Part shown: in pieces, positions 1-9,064 of the stretch
Position numbering within the stretch: the first letter of the stretch is position 1
How the letters are laid out: each line of letters begins with the position of its first letter
The notes under the pieces: generated by a model
Database searches by the model: none
Told to the model about the DNA's origin: nothing
What the model saw: only the letters and a program-made list of their open reading frames with translations
Assembly (NCBI RefSeq): GCF_018555685.1
Contig: NZ_JAFLWW010000003.1
Location: forward strand, 828,139 to 892,138
Origin: Aminobacter anthyllidis
GTDB taxonomy: Bacteria; Pseudomonadota; Alphaproteobacteria; Rhizobiales; Rhizobiaceae
DNA: 64,000 nucleotides
Direction: 5' to 3'
Position numbers and translations under genes: made by a program

Positions 1-981
1 AACCTCGACAATCGCGAGAACCTGATCATCTCGCTGCACCCGCACAACGATCGCGGCACCGGCATCGCTGCCACCGAGCTCGGCCTGATGGCCGGCGCCG
101 ACCGTGTCGAAGGCACGCTGTTCGGCAATGGCGAGCGTACCGGCAACGTCGACGTGGTGACGCTGGCGCTCAACATGTTCACCCAAGGTGTTGATCCCAT
201 GCTCGACTGCTCGGACATCGAGCGGATCAAGCAAGTCTACGAATATTCGAACCAGATGGTCATTCCCGAGCGCCACCCCTACGTCGGCGAGCTGGTCTAC
301 ACCGCCTTCTCCGGCTCGCACCAGGACGCCATCAACAAGGGCATGAAGGCGATCAAGGTCGCCAACAAGCCGTTGTGGGAAGTGCCTTACCTGCCAATCG
401 ACCCGCAGGACGTCGGCCGCAGCTACGAGGCGATCATCCGCATCAACTCGCAGTCGGGCAAGGGCGGCATCGCCTATGTGCTGCAGGCCGACTACGGCCT
501 CAACCTGCCGCGTTCGCTGCAGGTCGAATTCAGCCAGGACATCCAGCAGATCACCGACAGCGAAGGCAAGGAAGTGTCGCCCAAGCGCATCCATGAGCGC
601 TTCCTCGAACGCTACGTCGACCAGCCCGGCGCACGCCTCAAGTTCGTCGATCACCAGACCTTCCCCGACACCGAGGTAAAGGGCCGCCGGGTTGTCGAGG
701 CGACCATCCTCGACAACGGCAAGGAGATCGTCATCAAGGGCACCGGCAACGGCCCGATCGACGGCTTCGTCGATGCACTCTCCCGCCACATCGGCATCGA
801 TCTGTCGGTGCTCGACTATTCCGAGCATTCGATCCAGCGCGGCTCGAACGCCTCGGCGATCTGCTACATGGAAGTCGAACATCCCGCCGGCCGCCTCTTC
901 GGCGCTGGCATCAACACCAATATCGTCGCCGCTTCACTTGAGGCTGTGGTTTCCGCAGCCAACCGAATCGTGGCGGGATAA
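1..981 (+). CDS. leuA: 2-isopropylmalate synthase, 3' part (5' end outside window)
   Basis: Condenses acetyl-CoA with 2-oxoisovalerate, the first committed step of leucine biosynthesis, in the cytoplasm. The frame is open from base 1, so the N-terminal part of the TIM barrel is missing. Visible residues 11-20 carry the metal-binding H-x-H-N-D motif (SLHPHNDRGT), followed by FGNGERTGNVD, both hallmarks of the HMGL-like LeuA barrel. The last ~120 residues match the C-terminal LeuA allosteric (leucine feedback) domain, ending at a TAA at 979-981. Homocitrate and citramalate synthases share the barrel, but the FGNGERTGNVD stretch and the C-terminal domain favour LeuA. A hairpin just downstream probably ends the transcript. 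Confidence 0.93.
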   Translation, partial: NLDNRENLIISLHPHNDRGTGIAATELGLMAGADRVEGTLFGNGERTGNVDVVTLALNMFTQGVDPMLDCSDIERIKQVYEYSNQMVIPERHPYVGELVYTAFSGSHQDAINKGMKAIKVANKPLWEVPYLPIDPQDVGRSYEAIIRINSQSGKGGIAYVLQADYGLNLPRSLQVEFSQDIQQITDSEGKEVSPKRIHERFLERYVDQPGARLKFVDHQTFPDTEVKGRRVVEATILDNGKEIVIKGTGNGPIDGFVDALSRHIGIDLSVLDYSEHSIQRGSNASAICYMEVEHPAGRLFGAGINTNIVAASLEAVVSAANRIVAG

Positions 982-1001
982 GGTTAACTCCAGTCTGCAG
1001 A

Positions 1002-1033
1002 TGCCTCGCCCGTGGATAACGGGTGGGGCATTT
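1002..1033 (+). terminator. Putative intrinsic terminator of leuA
   Basis: Twelve-base-pair stem (1002-1013 with 1019-1030, two G-T wobbles) closing a 5-nt loop, followed by only three T residues. It sits 20 nt after the leuA stop. The short T-run makes it a modest candidate. Confidence 0.45.
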
Positions 1034-1117
1034 GTGCATCGTTGCTGAGCGCGCTTGTACACTGACGCCAGCCGACTATGATCAGGCCGTTCGCACCGGT
1101 TGGAAAAGGGTCGACAC

Positions 1118-2887
1118 TTGGTTGCCTCCACGCCTGCTGCCCCCGCAGTGCGCGAAGCGCTTGAGCGGCTTGTTGCCAGCGAGACCTTTGGCCGGTCCGA
1201 CCGGGCACGCAAGCTGCTGCGCTATATTGTCGAACGCGAACTCGCCGGTGAGGCCGAGCGGCTGAAGGGTTTTGCCATCGCCGTCGACGTTTTCGGCAAG
1301 GACGCCGAGTTCGATTCGGCGACCGATGCCGTTGTCCGCGTCCAGGCCGGACGCCTGCGCGAACTTCTGGCGCACTATTATGCCGCCGAAGGCAGCAACG
1401 ACCCCATCCGCATCGGCATCCCGCGCGGCAGCTACGTGCCGACCTACGAGGTGATGGGCGAGCTTCCGCCGGCAGCCCCTCGCCCCGCGGATGCTCAGCA
1501 AAACGGTTCAGTGGCGGTAATGGCGCGGGCCGAAACCAGCCTTTCCGAAAACGAGCCGCATCATGCTGAGGAGGTTCAAGCCGATCCGGCTTACTCCGGC
1601 ACCAGCGTCAAACGACAGCTTCGATACTTCTGGGCGGCGATGGCGCTGGTCATCGTCATGCTCGGCATCCTGGTCTTCCGCAACATCGGCGGCCCGATCG
1701 GCTTCGAAGTTGCCGGCCTCGGCAGCTCTCGCGGTTCCGCAGCGAGCATCAACGACACCGTCGACCAGTTGCCCGCGGTGCACATTCATTCGAGCTCCGA
1801 GGGCGGACAGACGGCACGCGTGGCGACGGTGTTGCGGACGGCGCTTTCGGGTTTCGACACCATCGATCTCATTGCCCGCGACCGGACGGATGCCGTCAGG
1901 CGCGCCGATGCCACCGACTTCGACTTCACCGTCAATGCCGGCCCGAGTGCTGGCTCGGTGCTGGTCGAGCTTCAGCACATGACCAGCGGCCGGATTCTTC
2001 TATCTCGCGTTCTGTCGCCACATGAGATCAGCCCCGATGTCATCGATGATCGCATCGCCGACATCGTCTCTTCGGCCATCCCGGCCTCGGGCATGATCTA
2101 CAGCTTCATCGAGCAGAACGGACTGCAACGCGGACTGACCGCCTGCCTGCTGCTCAGCGGCGACTATTACATGGATCAGAACGCCACCAAGCACCTCGCC
2201 GCCTATCAATGCATGGAGGGTCTCTCCAAGCGCAGCGCCAAGTCGCCCGTGGTCTACGCCGAACTGGCCTCGCTGCAGCTGGAAGCTGTCACTGACAACT
2301 ATCCCTACCCGGCCAACGCAACGACCGAAGGTGCTTATGCGTTGGCGCATAGCGCCGTGCAGATGGGTTCGACCAGCCCGTACGCCCATCGCGCATTCGG
2401 CTATCTGCAGTCGCGTGCCGGCGATCGCACCGAGGCCATAAGGTGGATACGCAAGGCCTACGAGCTCAACACCTACGACCTGACCATGGCGGCATCCTAC
2501 GGCTACGCGCTCATTCTCGGCGGCAGCTACAGCGATGGCGTGCCGATCATGAAGCGTGCCGTCGAGAGCGCCAGCGCGCACCCTGGCTGGTGGGACTACG
2601 GCTTGTTCCTGGGCGAATTCATGCTCGGCAACCGCTATGCCGCGGCCCGTGCCGCCAGTGCGCTTGCGACCAACAAGAAGCCGCACTATGTGGCCGCGCG
2701 CCTGATCGCCGCAAACTTCGTCGGCGATACCAAGCTGGCCTCTGAGCTGTCCAAGGAGATTGCGACACGCTATCCGGCTTTCGCCAACGACCCGGCAGCC
2801 ACTTTTGCCAAGGGAAAATACCCGGCGGAATTGACGAAGTCGCTGACCAAGGCGCTGCGCGCCGCTGGACTCGGGCATCAGACCTGA
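1118..2887 (+). CDS. Membrane-anchored TPR protein with N-terminal regulator-like domain
   Basis: About 589 residues. The N-terminal ~110 residues (LLRYIVERELAGEAERLKG ... VVRVQAGRLRELL ... PRGSYVPTY) match a domain commonly found before TPR regions in rhizobial cyclase- or TolB-like signalling proteins. One hydrophobic segment lies near residues 168-188. The C-terminal half looks like helical TPR-type repeats (for example AHRAFGYLQSRAGDRTEAIRWIRKAYELN). This suggests a cytoplasmic sensing domain linked to a periplasmic TPR domain. No cyclase catalytic domain is present. The frame opens with TTG at 1100, but TTG at 1118 is preceded by AAAAGGG at good spacing and is preferred; there is no ATG near. 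Function is unknown. Confidence 0.75.
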   Translation: MVASTPAAPAVREALERLVASETFGRSDRARKLLRYIVERELAGEAERLKGFAIAVDVFGKDAEFDSATDAVVRVQAGRLRELLAHYYAAEGSNDPIRIGIPRGSYVPTYEVMGELPPAAPRPADAQQNGSVAVMARAETSLSENEPHHAEEVQADPAYSGTSVKRQLRYFWAAMALVIVMLGILVFRNIGGPIGFEVAGLGSSRGSAASINDTVDQLPAVHIHSSSEGGQTARVATVLRTALSGFDTIDLIARDRTDAVRRADATDFDFTVNAGPSAGSVLVELQHMTSGRILLSRVLSPHEISPDVIDDRIADIVSSAIPASGMIYSFIEQNGLQRGLTACLLLSGDYYMDQNATKHLAAYQCMEGLSKRSAKSPVVYAELASLQLEAVTDNYPYPANATTEGAYALAHSAVQMGSTSPYAHRAFGYLQSRAGDRTEAIRWIRKAYELNTYDLTMAASYGYALILGGSYSDGVPIMKRAVESASAHPGWWDYGLFLGEFMLGNRYAAARAASALATNKKPHYVAARLIAANFVGDTKLASELSKEIATRYPAFANDPAATFAKGKYPAELTKSLTKALRAAGLGHQT

Positions 2888-3018
2888 ATCTCACTGGCTT
2901 TTCAGGCGTGTTTTTTGCATAACTAAATTTGCGCCCTTGGGGCTCATACGTTGTTTTACATTTTACGACTTTGAATTTACAACTTTTCGTGAATTTCTGT
3001 CCGGCCATTTGAGCAAAA

Positions 3019-3819
3019 ATGAATTACCCTATCCATGCCGCCCTGCGGGGAAGCGGCAAGAATGTAGTGGTCCTGCTGCACGGCTTCGGGGGATTTGGCG
3101 GTGTCTGGGAAGACGTCGTCGATCATCTGGATGGGGCATTCACCACGATCGCCTATGATCTGCCGGGGCATGGTCTTTCGCTCGACTACCCAAAGGCCGG
3201 CTCGGCCAAGGTGGCGGCAACAGCCGTGCTGGCCGATCTTGCAGCGCGCGGCATTGGTCGCGCCCATTTCGTCGGCCATTCGATGGGTGGGGCGGTAGCC
3301 ACACTGGCCGCGCTGTTCGATCCCGAACGTGTCGCCTCGCTGACGCTGCTGGCGCCGGGCGGTTACGGCCCCGAGATCAATGGCCCGCTGCTCAGGCGCT
3401 ATGCGGCTGCCGACTGTGCCGAGGAAATCCGCGCCTGCCTTGGCGAAATGTCGAGCCCCGACAGCACTGTGCCCGAGGCAGTGGTTCACGACCTCGCCGA
3501 GATGCGCAGCCGCCCCGGCCAGACGGAAAAGCTGATCGCCTTTGCCGCGGCGATGACCGCCGACGACAAGCAAGGCGTCATCCCGCGCGAAAGCCTGGCG
3601 ACGCTGACCATGCCGGTAATGGTGGTGTGGGGCACGGACGATGCCGTGCTGCCGTACAGCCATTCCGACGCCCTGCCGTCGGGCTTCCTCGTCCACCACG
3701 TGCTGGAGATCGGCCACATGCTGCCGGAAGAGACGCCGGCGCTCGTGGCCGACATCGTCAGCCGCATGACTCGCCGGCGCAAGCGCAACCGACCGGCACT
3801 TGCCGCCTGCGACGCCTGA
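3019..3819 (+). CDS. Alpha/beta-fold hydrolase
   Basis: 266-residue single-domain alpha/beta hydrolase. It has the oxyanion-side HGFGGFG segment near residue 21, the nucleophile elbow GHSMGG near residue 92, the acid in VWGTDD and the catalytic His in EIGHML near the C-terminus, so the triad is complete. The overall pattern resembles the E2-like hydrolases related to the acetoin dehydrogenase acyltransferase or to 3-oxoadipate enol-lactonase, but no E2 lipoyl domain or pathway neighbour is present. The substrate cannot be assigned. The C-terminus is basic (RRRKRNR). It is monocistronic in appearance. Confidence 0.85.
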   Translation: MNYPIHAALRGSGKNVVVLLHGFGGFGGVWEDVVDHLDGAFTTIAYDLPGHGLSLDYPKAGSAKVAATAVLADLAARGIGRAHFVGHSMGGAVATLAALFDPERVASLTLLAPGGYGPEINGPLLRRYAAADCAEEIRACLGEMSSPDSTVPEAVVHDLAEMRSRPGQTEKLIAFAAAMTADDKQGVIPRESLATLTMPVMVVWGTDDAVLPYSHSDALPSGFLVHHVLEIGHMLPEETPALVADIVSRMTRRRKRNRPALAACDA

Positions 3820-3974
3820 TGAATCAAGTGATACGCAACGGCTTGTAAGCGCCTGCGGGACAAACCGTTTTCAGCGCTTCGCCAGCCAGCGAAAATGAGT
3901 TCACGCACGTTACAATTCCGCCGTGATCGTGGCTATGTTAACGATTGCTTAAGCATGGTCCGGGGCAACAGGTG

Positions 3975-4577
3975 ATGAGCGACGACAGGGTGACAGCACT
4001 GAAACCGGCGCACCCGCTGGCGGACGCCATCCGCGACGTCAAGAACGCCAATGCCGACCGCACCGACGTGGTCGTCGACTTGCGCGATGCGCACCGCATG
4101 AGGCTCGAGCTGCTTGCCGCCGAACTCGAGCCTGTTTTCGCCGACGTGCCCAAGGACATCGACAATTTCGACTTCGCGATCTCTTCGGGCCTGCAGCCGC
4201 GGCTGTGGATCGACGCGGTGAGCCATGTCGGCCTTGGCCGCGACCGCCGCACCTACCGCTTCGTCCGCGACACCCGCATCGGCCGCGTCGTGCTGGCCGA
4301 ATCCACCGACGCCAGGCGCATCGCCGACCAGGTGACGCGCTATATCGCCGAGCGCATCGTCGAACGCCAGCAGATGATGGAAGGCGGCGTGGAACCCGCG
4401 CTGGCGGGCTTTGCCAGGGAACCTGTAGCGGACGCCGAGCCGCCGCTGCGGCATAGACCTGTCCTGCCGGGCATCATGGCCGGTTTTGGCCTGCTGGTCG
4501 CCGGTGCGGCCATCGGCATCGGCGTCATGGCGGTGCTTTACTGGCTGCGTCTCGCAGCCACCGGCGTCATTCCCTGA
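3975..4577 (+). CDS. Conserved hypothetical protein with C-terminal membrane anchor
   Basis: About 200 residues from the ATG at 3975 (an upstream in-frame ATG at 3945 would add ten residues with no better ribosome site). The first ~150 residues are soluble and charged with no motif I recognise. A Gly/Ala/Val-rich hydrophobic stretch of roughly 25 residues (PGIMAGFGLLVAGAAIGIG onward) close to the end indicates a tail anchor. The 3' end overlaps the convergent metallophosphoesterase gene by 11 bp. Function unknown. Confidence 0.7.
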   Translation: MSDDRVTALKPAHPLADAIRDVKNANADRTDVVVDLRDAHRMRLELLAAELEPVFADVPKDIDNFDFAISSGLQPRLWIDAVSHVGLGRDRRTYRFVRDTRIGRVVLAESTDARRIADQVTRYIAERIVERQQMMEGGVEPALAGFAREPVADAEPPLRHRPVLPGIMAGFGLLVAGAAIGIGVMAVLYWLRLAATGVIP

Positions 4578-5502
4578 CCAGTGCCGCCGAGCGTGGCGCC
4601 GCTGCGCTCAGATCGAACGTACCGATCTCCGCTGAGGGCATCGCCAGTCCCGACAGGCCGCGACGGGTGAGCTTGACGTTCCAGCTTCCCGGCTCGCCGG
4701 AGATGTCGAGCAGATTGAACTGCGCCGCCGGCTTGTGGCCTCCCGGCGCCTGGCCGGCGGCGGCAACGCCCACCACCGGCACCACGCCGCTGCGCCCGTC
4801 GATCCAGTGCAGCGTCGGCAGATGCGAATGGCCATGCAGCACCAGTTCGGCGCCATGCCGCCTGACCAGCTTCTGGAACTTGCCGATGCCGAACAGGCGC
4901 TTGTGCTGACCGACAGCACCGCGCACCGGCGGATGATGGATCATGATGACGCGGAAGAGGCCGCTCTTGCCCGTTTCCTCAAGAATCCTGGCCAGCCGTT
5001 CGGCCTGGCCTTCGCGGAAAAATCCGCTGGCCATGAAGGGAGCCGTCGCGCGCGCCGTCGACACGCCGATCAGCGCAACGTTGCCGCGCACGCGCAGATA
5101 GGGAAAGCTCGTCGAACTGATCGCGCCATGCGCATCGTCGCCCTGCATCCACGGCGCCCATACGTGGCAGGCCTTGTCGAAGGCACCGGGCACGTAGGCA
5201 TCGTGATTGCCCGGCACGACCGAGACATCGCCTGGTGCCCCGAGCGTTTCGAGCCACAGCCGCGCCAGCGCGATCTCGCCGTCTAGCGCCAGGTTGACGA
5301 GGTCGCCGGTGACCGCAAGATGATCGGGCGCCTGCGCCTTGAGATCAGCCACGATCGCATCGACGATGCCGTCATGGTGGTGGCGGCGACGGTTGCGCTG
5401 CCAGTTGACGTAGCCAACCATGCGCTTGGAGGCGAGGTCGCGATAGGTTACATCCGGAAGCGGACCAAGATGGACGTCGGAAATATGCGCAAGCCTGAAC
5501 AT
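4567..5502 (-). CDS. Calcineurin-like metallophosphoesterase
   Basis: 311 residues with the full set of metallophosphoesterase metal-binding motifs in order: D-x-H (ISDVHLG, residues 8-14), GDLVN near 66, GNHD near 98, an HH pair in MIHHPPV, and GHSH in VLHGHSHLP. Members hydrolyse phosphodiesters or phosphomonoesters using a dinuclear metal centre. Its short single-domain form resembles CpdA/Icc-like cytosolic phosphodiesterases, but cAMP specificity cannot be deduced. It diverges from the NUDIX gene with ~50 bp between the likely starts. Confidence 0.88.
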   Translation of the reverse strand: MFRLAHISDVHLGPLPDVTYRDLASKRMVGYVNWQRNRRRHHHDGIVDAIVADLKAQAPDHLAVTGDLVNLALDGEIALARLWLETLGAPGDVSVVPGNHDAYVPGAFDKACHVWAPWMQGDDAHGAISSTSFPYLRVRGNVALIGVSTARATAPFMASGFFREGQAERLARILEETGKSGLFRVIMIHHPPVRGAVGQHKRLFGIGKFQKLVRRHGAELVLHGHSHLPTLHWIDGRSGVVPVVGVAAAGQAPGGHKPAAQFNLLDISGEPGSWNVKLTRRGLSGLAMPSAEIGTFDLSAAAPRSAALVRE

Positions 5503-5555
5503 TGTTTCCTTTTAGGTCACGTATCAGCCGCTTTCCACCCATCGCGGCATGCCCG

Positions 5556-6050
5556 ATGAGCAATGCCCCCAATCCGCTTCGCCAAAAACCCTGGGCGCGG
5601 CTGCGCGGAAGCCTGTTCCACCTTTATTTCCTGCTGCGGCGGCCGATGACGCTCGGCGTGCGCGGCCTCGTCCATGACGCCAAGACAAACTCCATCTTCC
5701 TGATCCGCCACACCTACGTGCCCGGCTGGCAGTTGCCTGGCGGGGGCGTCGAGACCGGCGAGACGTTTGTCGAGTCGCTGGCACGCGAACTGGAGGAGGA
5801 AGGCAACATCACAGTTCTGGCCGCACCAGTGCTGAAATCCATCCACCTCAACAAGCAGGCGACGAAGCGCGATCATGTCGGCTTCTATCTGATCGAAGCA
5901 TTCAGGCAGGACCAGCCGAAATTGCCTGACCATGAAATCGCCGAGGCAGGGTTCTTCCCGCTCAACGCGCTGCCGGAGAACACGACGCCAGCGACGCGGC
6001 GGCGGATCGCCGAAGTGTTCGAGGGCAAGGAAGCTTCACCGTATTGGTGA
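5556..6050 (+). CDS. NUDIX hydrolase
   Basis: About 164 residues. The Nudix box (G-x5-E-x7-R-E-L-x-E-E-x-G) is intact: GGVETGETFVESLAREL continuing into EEEG. The family hydrolyses nucleoside diphosphates linked to another moiety, using divalent metal. I chose ATG 5556 (MSNAPNPLRQKP) because the upstream ATG at 5502 lies at the start codon of the divergent gene and adds a low-complexity leader. The product is not identifiable beyond the family. Confidence 0.85.
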   Translation: MSNAPNPLRQKPWARLRGSLFHLYFLLRRPMTLGVRGLVHDAKTNSIFLIRHTYVPGWQLPGGGVETGETFVESLARELEEEGNITVLAAPVLKSIHLNKQATKRDHVGFYLIEAFRQDQPKLPDHEIAEAGFFPLNALPENTTPATRRRIAEVFEGKEASPYW

Positions 6051-6062
6051 GAGGCACAAGTT

Positions 6063-6275
6063 TCAGTGCGTCCTTCGAGGCTCGCTTCGCTCGCACCTCA
6101 GGATGAGGGCCGTTGCGCTGGCTCCCTTTTTCTCGAACGTATGCGCCTTAAGGCTTGTGACCGCACAAACTCAGAACAAGCGACGAGGCGCTAACCTCCC
6201 TCATCCTGAGGTACGGCTAGCACGACGGTCCTCATCCTGAGGTGCGAGCGAAGCGAGCCTCGAAGGACGCACTGA
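6063..6275 (+). repeat. Intergenic inverted-repeat element with 46-bp perfect arms
   Basis: Bases 6063-6108 are the exact reverse complement of 6230-6275. The 121-bp interior contains a further partial copy of the arm end (CCTCATCCTGAGGT core at 6199-6212). It fills the gap between the convergent NUDIX and glutathione-transferase genes and has no ORF. The arm is itself palindrome-rich (CTCGCTTCGCTCGC; CCTCATCCTGAGG). It looks like a non-autonomous REP/MITE-like repeat. Confidence 0.8.
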
Positions 6276-6287
6276 TCCAATGCAGCC

Positions 6288-7277
6288 TCAAGCAGCCTTC
6301 AACAGCTTTCCCCGGTTGTGCGGGGCATCGAGAGCCATCTCCGGCCCCACCGGCACGATGCCGGTCGGGTTGATGCCGGTGTGGCTGCCGTAATAGTGCG
6401 CCTTGATGTGCAGCATGTTCACCGTCTCGGCGACACCTGGCACCTGGTAGAGCTCGCGCAGATAGTTCGACAGGTTCGGGTAATCGGCGATCCGGCGCAG
6501 ATTGGTCTTGAAGTGGCCGACATAGACCGGGTCGAAGCGCACCAGCGTCGTGAACAGTCTCCAGTCGGCCTCGGTCAGCCTGTTGCCGACGAGGTAGCGT
6601 TGGTGCGACAGCCTGTCTTCCAGCGTATCGAGTGCTGCGAACAGCTCGTTGAAGGCTTCTTCATAGGCGGCCTGCGAGGTGGCGAAACCGGCGCGATAAA
6701 CGCCGTTGTTGATCGACGGATAGACCAGGTCGTTGACCGCGTCGATCTCGCCGCGCAGCGCTTCGGGATAGAAGTCGACCGACGCGTCGCCCCATTCGTC
6801 GAAGGCCGAGTTCAGCATGCGGATGATCTCGGACGACTCATTGGAAACGATCGTCTTTTCCTTCTTGTCCCACAGTACCGGCACGGTGACGCGACCCGAA
6901 TAGGTCGGATCGGCCTGGGTGTAGATCTGGTGCAGGAAGTCGAGGCCGTAGAGCGTGTCGCCGGTGGCGCCATCGTCGGTGCGGAAGGTCCAGCCATTCT
7001 CGGCCATGTAGTGGTGCACGACGGAAACCGAGATGATGTCTTCAAGCTTCTTCAGCGCACGGAAGATAAGCGTGCGGTGCGCCCAGGGACAGGCGAGCGA
7101 CACGTAGAGGTGATACCGGCCCGGCTCGGCCTTGAAGCCGCGCGTGCGGCCCGCCGCCGGCTTGCCGTCGACTGTGACGAAATCGCGCCACTGCGCATGC
7201 GAGCGCACGAATTTGCCGCCTGTCGACTTGGTGTCGTACCAGCGGTCCTGCCATTTGCCTTCGACCAGCAATCCCAT
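6288..7277 (-). CDS. Glutathione S-transferase family protein, glutathionyl-hydroquinone reductase type
   Basis: 329 residues from ATG 7277 (MGLLVEGKWQD), which has an AAAGGA site upstream; an upstream in-frame ATG at 7382 lacks support. Length and N-terminus fit the Xi-class (YqjG/ECM4/PcpF) enzymes that reduce glutathionyl-hydroquinones with glutathione. The catalytic cysteine lies in the class-specific C-P-W-A-H-R motif (LACPWAHRT), about residue 63. The C-terminal half is the helical GST domain (RYLVGNRLTEADWRLF). Cytoplasmic. Likely role: recycling of quinone-glutathione adducts. Confidence 0.9.
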   Translation of the reverse strand: MGLLVEGKWQDRWYDTKSTGGKFVRSHAQWRDFVTVDGKPAAGRTRGFKAEPGRYHLYVSLACPWAHRTLIFRALKKLEDIISVSVVHHYMAENGWTFRTDDGATGDTLYGLDFLHQIYTQADPTYSGRVTVPVLWDKKEKTIVSNESSEIIRMLNSAFDEWGDASVDFYPEALRGEIDAVNDLVYPSINNGVYRAGFATSQAAYEEAFNELFAALDTLEDRLSHQRYLVGNRLTEADWRLFTTLVRFDPVYVGHFKTNLRRIADYPNLSNYLRELYQVPGVAETVNMLHIKAHYYGSHTGINPTGIVPVGPEMALDAPHNRGKLLKAA

Positions 7278-7549
7278 GATGAAATCCTTTCGTTTGCCAC
7301 GATGTAGGACCTCAGGGATACCAACCGAAGGGCAACTCGCTGAACGGATTGTCAACGCCGGGCGCACATCGGCCAAATGCACGATGGACGGACGTGAAAA
7401 ATGATGGTAGCGGGCATTCTATGTCGCAGACCTTTGCACAGATCCGGATCGACCGACGACGAATGAGCGCACGCGCTTGAAGCGCTAACTTGCGACTGCT
7501 GCGGCATGCCCCGCGGCACCTCATCACACGATACCGGACTGCAAAGAAC

Positions 7550-8086
7550 ATGACCCTCACCGACGTCACCTACATGCCGGAAGCGCCGGCGCACGACCTC
7601 GAAATCGATGAAATCAACGCTGAGGCCTTTGGCCCGGGACGTTTCACGCGCGCGGCCTACAAGATCCGCGAAGGTGGCCCGCACGACCGCTCGCTGTCCT
7701 TCGTTGCCTTGCATGGCGGCCAGGTCATCGCCTCGGTCAGGATGACGCCGATCGCCGCCGGCGCCGGCCGGGCACAGATGCTGGGCCCGCTCGCCGTGCG
7801 CCCCGACTTCAAGAACATGGGCATCGGCCGCAAGCTGGTCGCCATGGCGCTTGCCGCAGCCGCCAAGGCAACCGAACCCGCCGTGATCCTGGTCGGCGAC
7901 GAGCCCTATTACGGGCCGCTCGGCTTTGCCCGCATCCCGCGTGGGCAGATCGAAATGCCTCGGCCGGTCGATCTCAACCGCCTGCTCGCCCATGAGATCG
8001 TGCCAGGTGCCGTGGCGTTGCTTGCCGGTGAAGTCTGCCACGCCGATCTGGCGAAGACGCCGCAGCGCACGCCGGAACCGGCCTGA
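7550..8086 (+). CDS. GNAT-family N-acetyltransferase
   Basis: 178 residues from ATG 7550 (MTLTDVTYM). The acetyl-CoA-binding motif A is visible (LGPLAVRPDFKNMGIGRKLV, with the R-x-x-G-x-G/A core), and the fold order is that of the YhbS-like predicted acetyltransferases (later segment GDEPYYGPLGF). Acceptor unknown. A longer frame begins at 7490 but covers low-complexity leader sequence. Confidence 0.85.
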   Translation: MTLTDVTYMPEAPAHDLEIDEINAEAFGPGRFTRAAYKIREGGPHDRSLSFVALHGGQVIASVRMTPIAAGAGRAQMLGPLAVRPDFKNMGIGRKLVAMALAAAAKATEPAVILVGDEPYYGPLGFARIPRGQIEMPRPVDLNRLLAHEIVPGAVALLAGEVCHADLAKTPQRTPEPA

Positions 8087-8108
8087 CACCAGCGCGCGCC
8101 GGCGCTCG

Positions 8109-8132
8109 CCGAAAACCGATTCCGGTTTTCGG
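8109..8132 (+). repeat. Short palindrome, RIME/REP-like copy 1
   Basis: CCGAAAACCG and CGGTTTTCGG arms of 10 bp around a 4-nt loop. It lies between the GNAT and SDR genes. Similar arms occur at 36748-36771 and 43105-43153, so it belongs to a dispersed family. Confidence 0.65.
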
Positions 8133-8180
8133 ACCGATGCGCTAGACCATTCGTTCACAGCAACACAGGACTAGGCTGAC

Positions 8181-8942
8181 ATGAATCCAAATGGGCAGAT
8201 CGCAGTGGTCACCGGCGCCGGCTCCGGCCTTGGCGAAGCCACCGCACGCGCGCTCGCAGCCAAGGGCACCAAGGTTGCAATCTTCGATCTCAGCCTTGAG
8301 CGCGCCGAAAAGGTTGCAGCCGACATTGGCGGCATAGCCGTGCGCTGCGACGTCAGCAACGAAGAGAGCGCAGTCGCAGCCTTCGCGGACGTCCAAGCCA
8401 AGCTCGGCACGGCCCGCATCCTCGTCAATTGCGCCGGCATCGCCGTCGGCGTGAAGACTGTCGGCAAGGACGGCCCGCATCCGCTCAGCGTGTTCCGCCA
8501 GGTGATCGAGGTCAACCTGATCGGCTCCTTCAACATGATCCGGCTGTTTGCCGATGGCGCAGCCAAGCTCGAGCCGCTGGCCGGTGGCGAGCGCGGCGTC
8601 ATCATCAACACCGCTTCGGTTGCCGCCTATGATGGCCAGATCGGCCAGGCGGCCTACTCCGCCTCCAAGGGCGGCGTCGTCGGCATGACCCTGCCGATCG
8701 CCCGCGACCTGTCGCGCTCGGGCATCCGTGTCGCGACAATCGCGCCGGGCATCTTCAAGACCCCGATGATGGCGGCGATGCCGCAGGAGGTGCAGGATTC
8801 GCTCGGTGCTGCGGTGCCGTTCCCGTCGCGTCTCGGCGAACCGTCGGAATATGGCGCGCTCGCCCTGCACATCATCGAGAACCAGATGATCAACGGCGAG
8901 ACCATTCGCCTCGACGGCGCCATCCGCATGGCGCCGAAATAG
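8181..8942 (+). CDS. Short-chain dehydrogenase, 3-hydroxyacyl-CoA dehydrogenase (HSD10) type
   Basis: 253 residues. The Rossmann motif TGAGSGLG (residues 11-18), the NCAG motif at 83-86 and the catalytic set S146, Y159-x3-K163 (YSASK) are intact. The acidic residue after beta-2 (IFDLS) predicts NAD preference. The pattern FNMIRLFA ... [10 protein letters not shown] resembles type II 3-hydroxyacyl-CoA / 2-methyl-3-hydroxybutyryl-CoA dehydrogenases of fatty-acid and isoleucine breakdown. No beta-oxidation gene is adjacent, so the substrate is inferred. A hairpin follows the stop. Confidence 0.85.
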   Translation: MNPNGQIAVVTGAGSGLGEATARALAAKGTKVAIFDLSLERAEKVAADIGGIAVRCDVSNEESAVAAFADVQAKLGTARILVNCAGIAVGVKTVGKDGPHPLSVFRQVIEVNLIGSFNMIRLFADGAAKLEPLAGGERGVIINTASVAAYDGQIGQAAYSASKGGVVGMTLPIARDLSRSGIRVATIAPGIFKTPMMAAMPQEVQDSLGAAVPFPSRLGEPSEYGALALHIIENQMINGETIRLDGAIRMAPK

Positions 8943-8972
8943 GCGTCAGCCATCCCAAGATCGGTTATCCTG

Positions 8973-9010
8973 CAGCCCCGGCAGCGCAAGCTTCCGGGGC
9001 TGTTGTGCTT
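8973..9010 (+). terminator. Putative terminator of the SDR gene
   Basis: Nine-bp stem CAGCCCCGG / CCGGGGCTG (8973-8981 with 8994-9002) with a 12-nt loop that contains AAGCTT, followed by TTGTGCTT. It lies 31 nt after the SDR stop. Confidence 0.6.
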
Positions 9011-9064
9011 GTGGCGAAACGACACCCTTGCCAAAGCCCGGCTGCATTGGATAAGTAGATTGAA

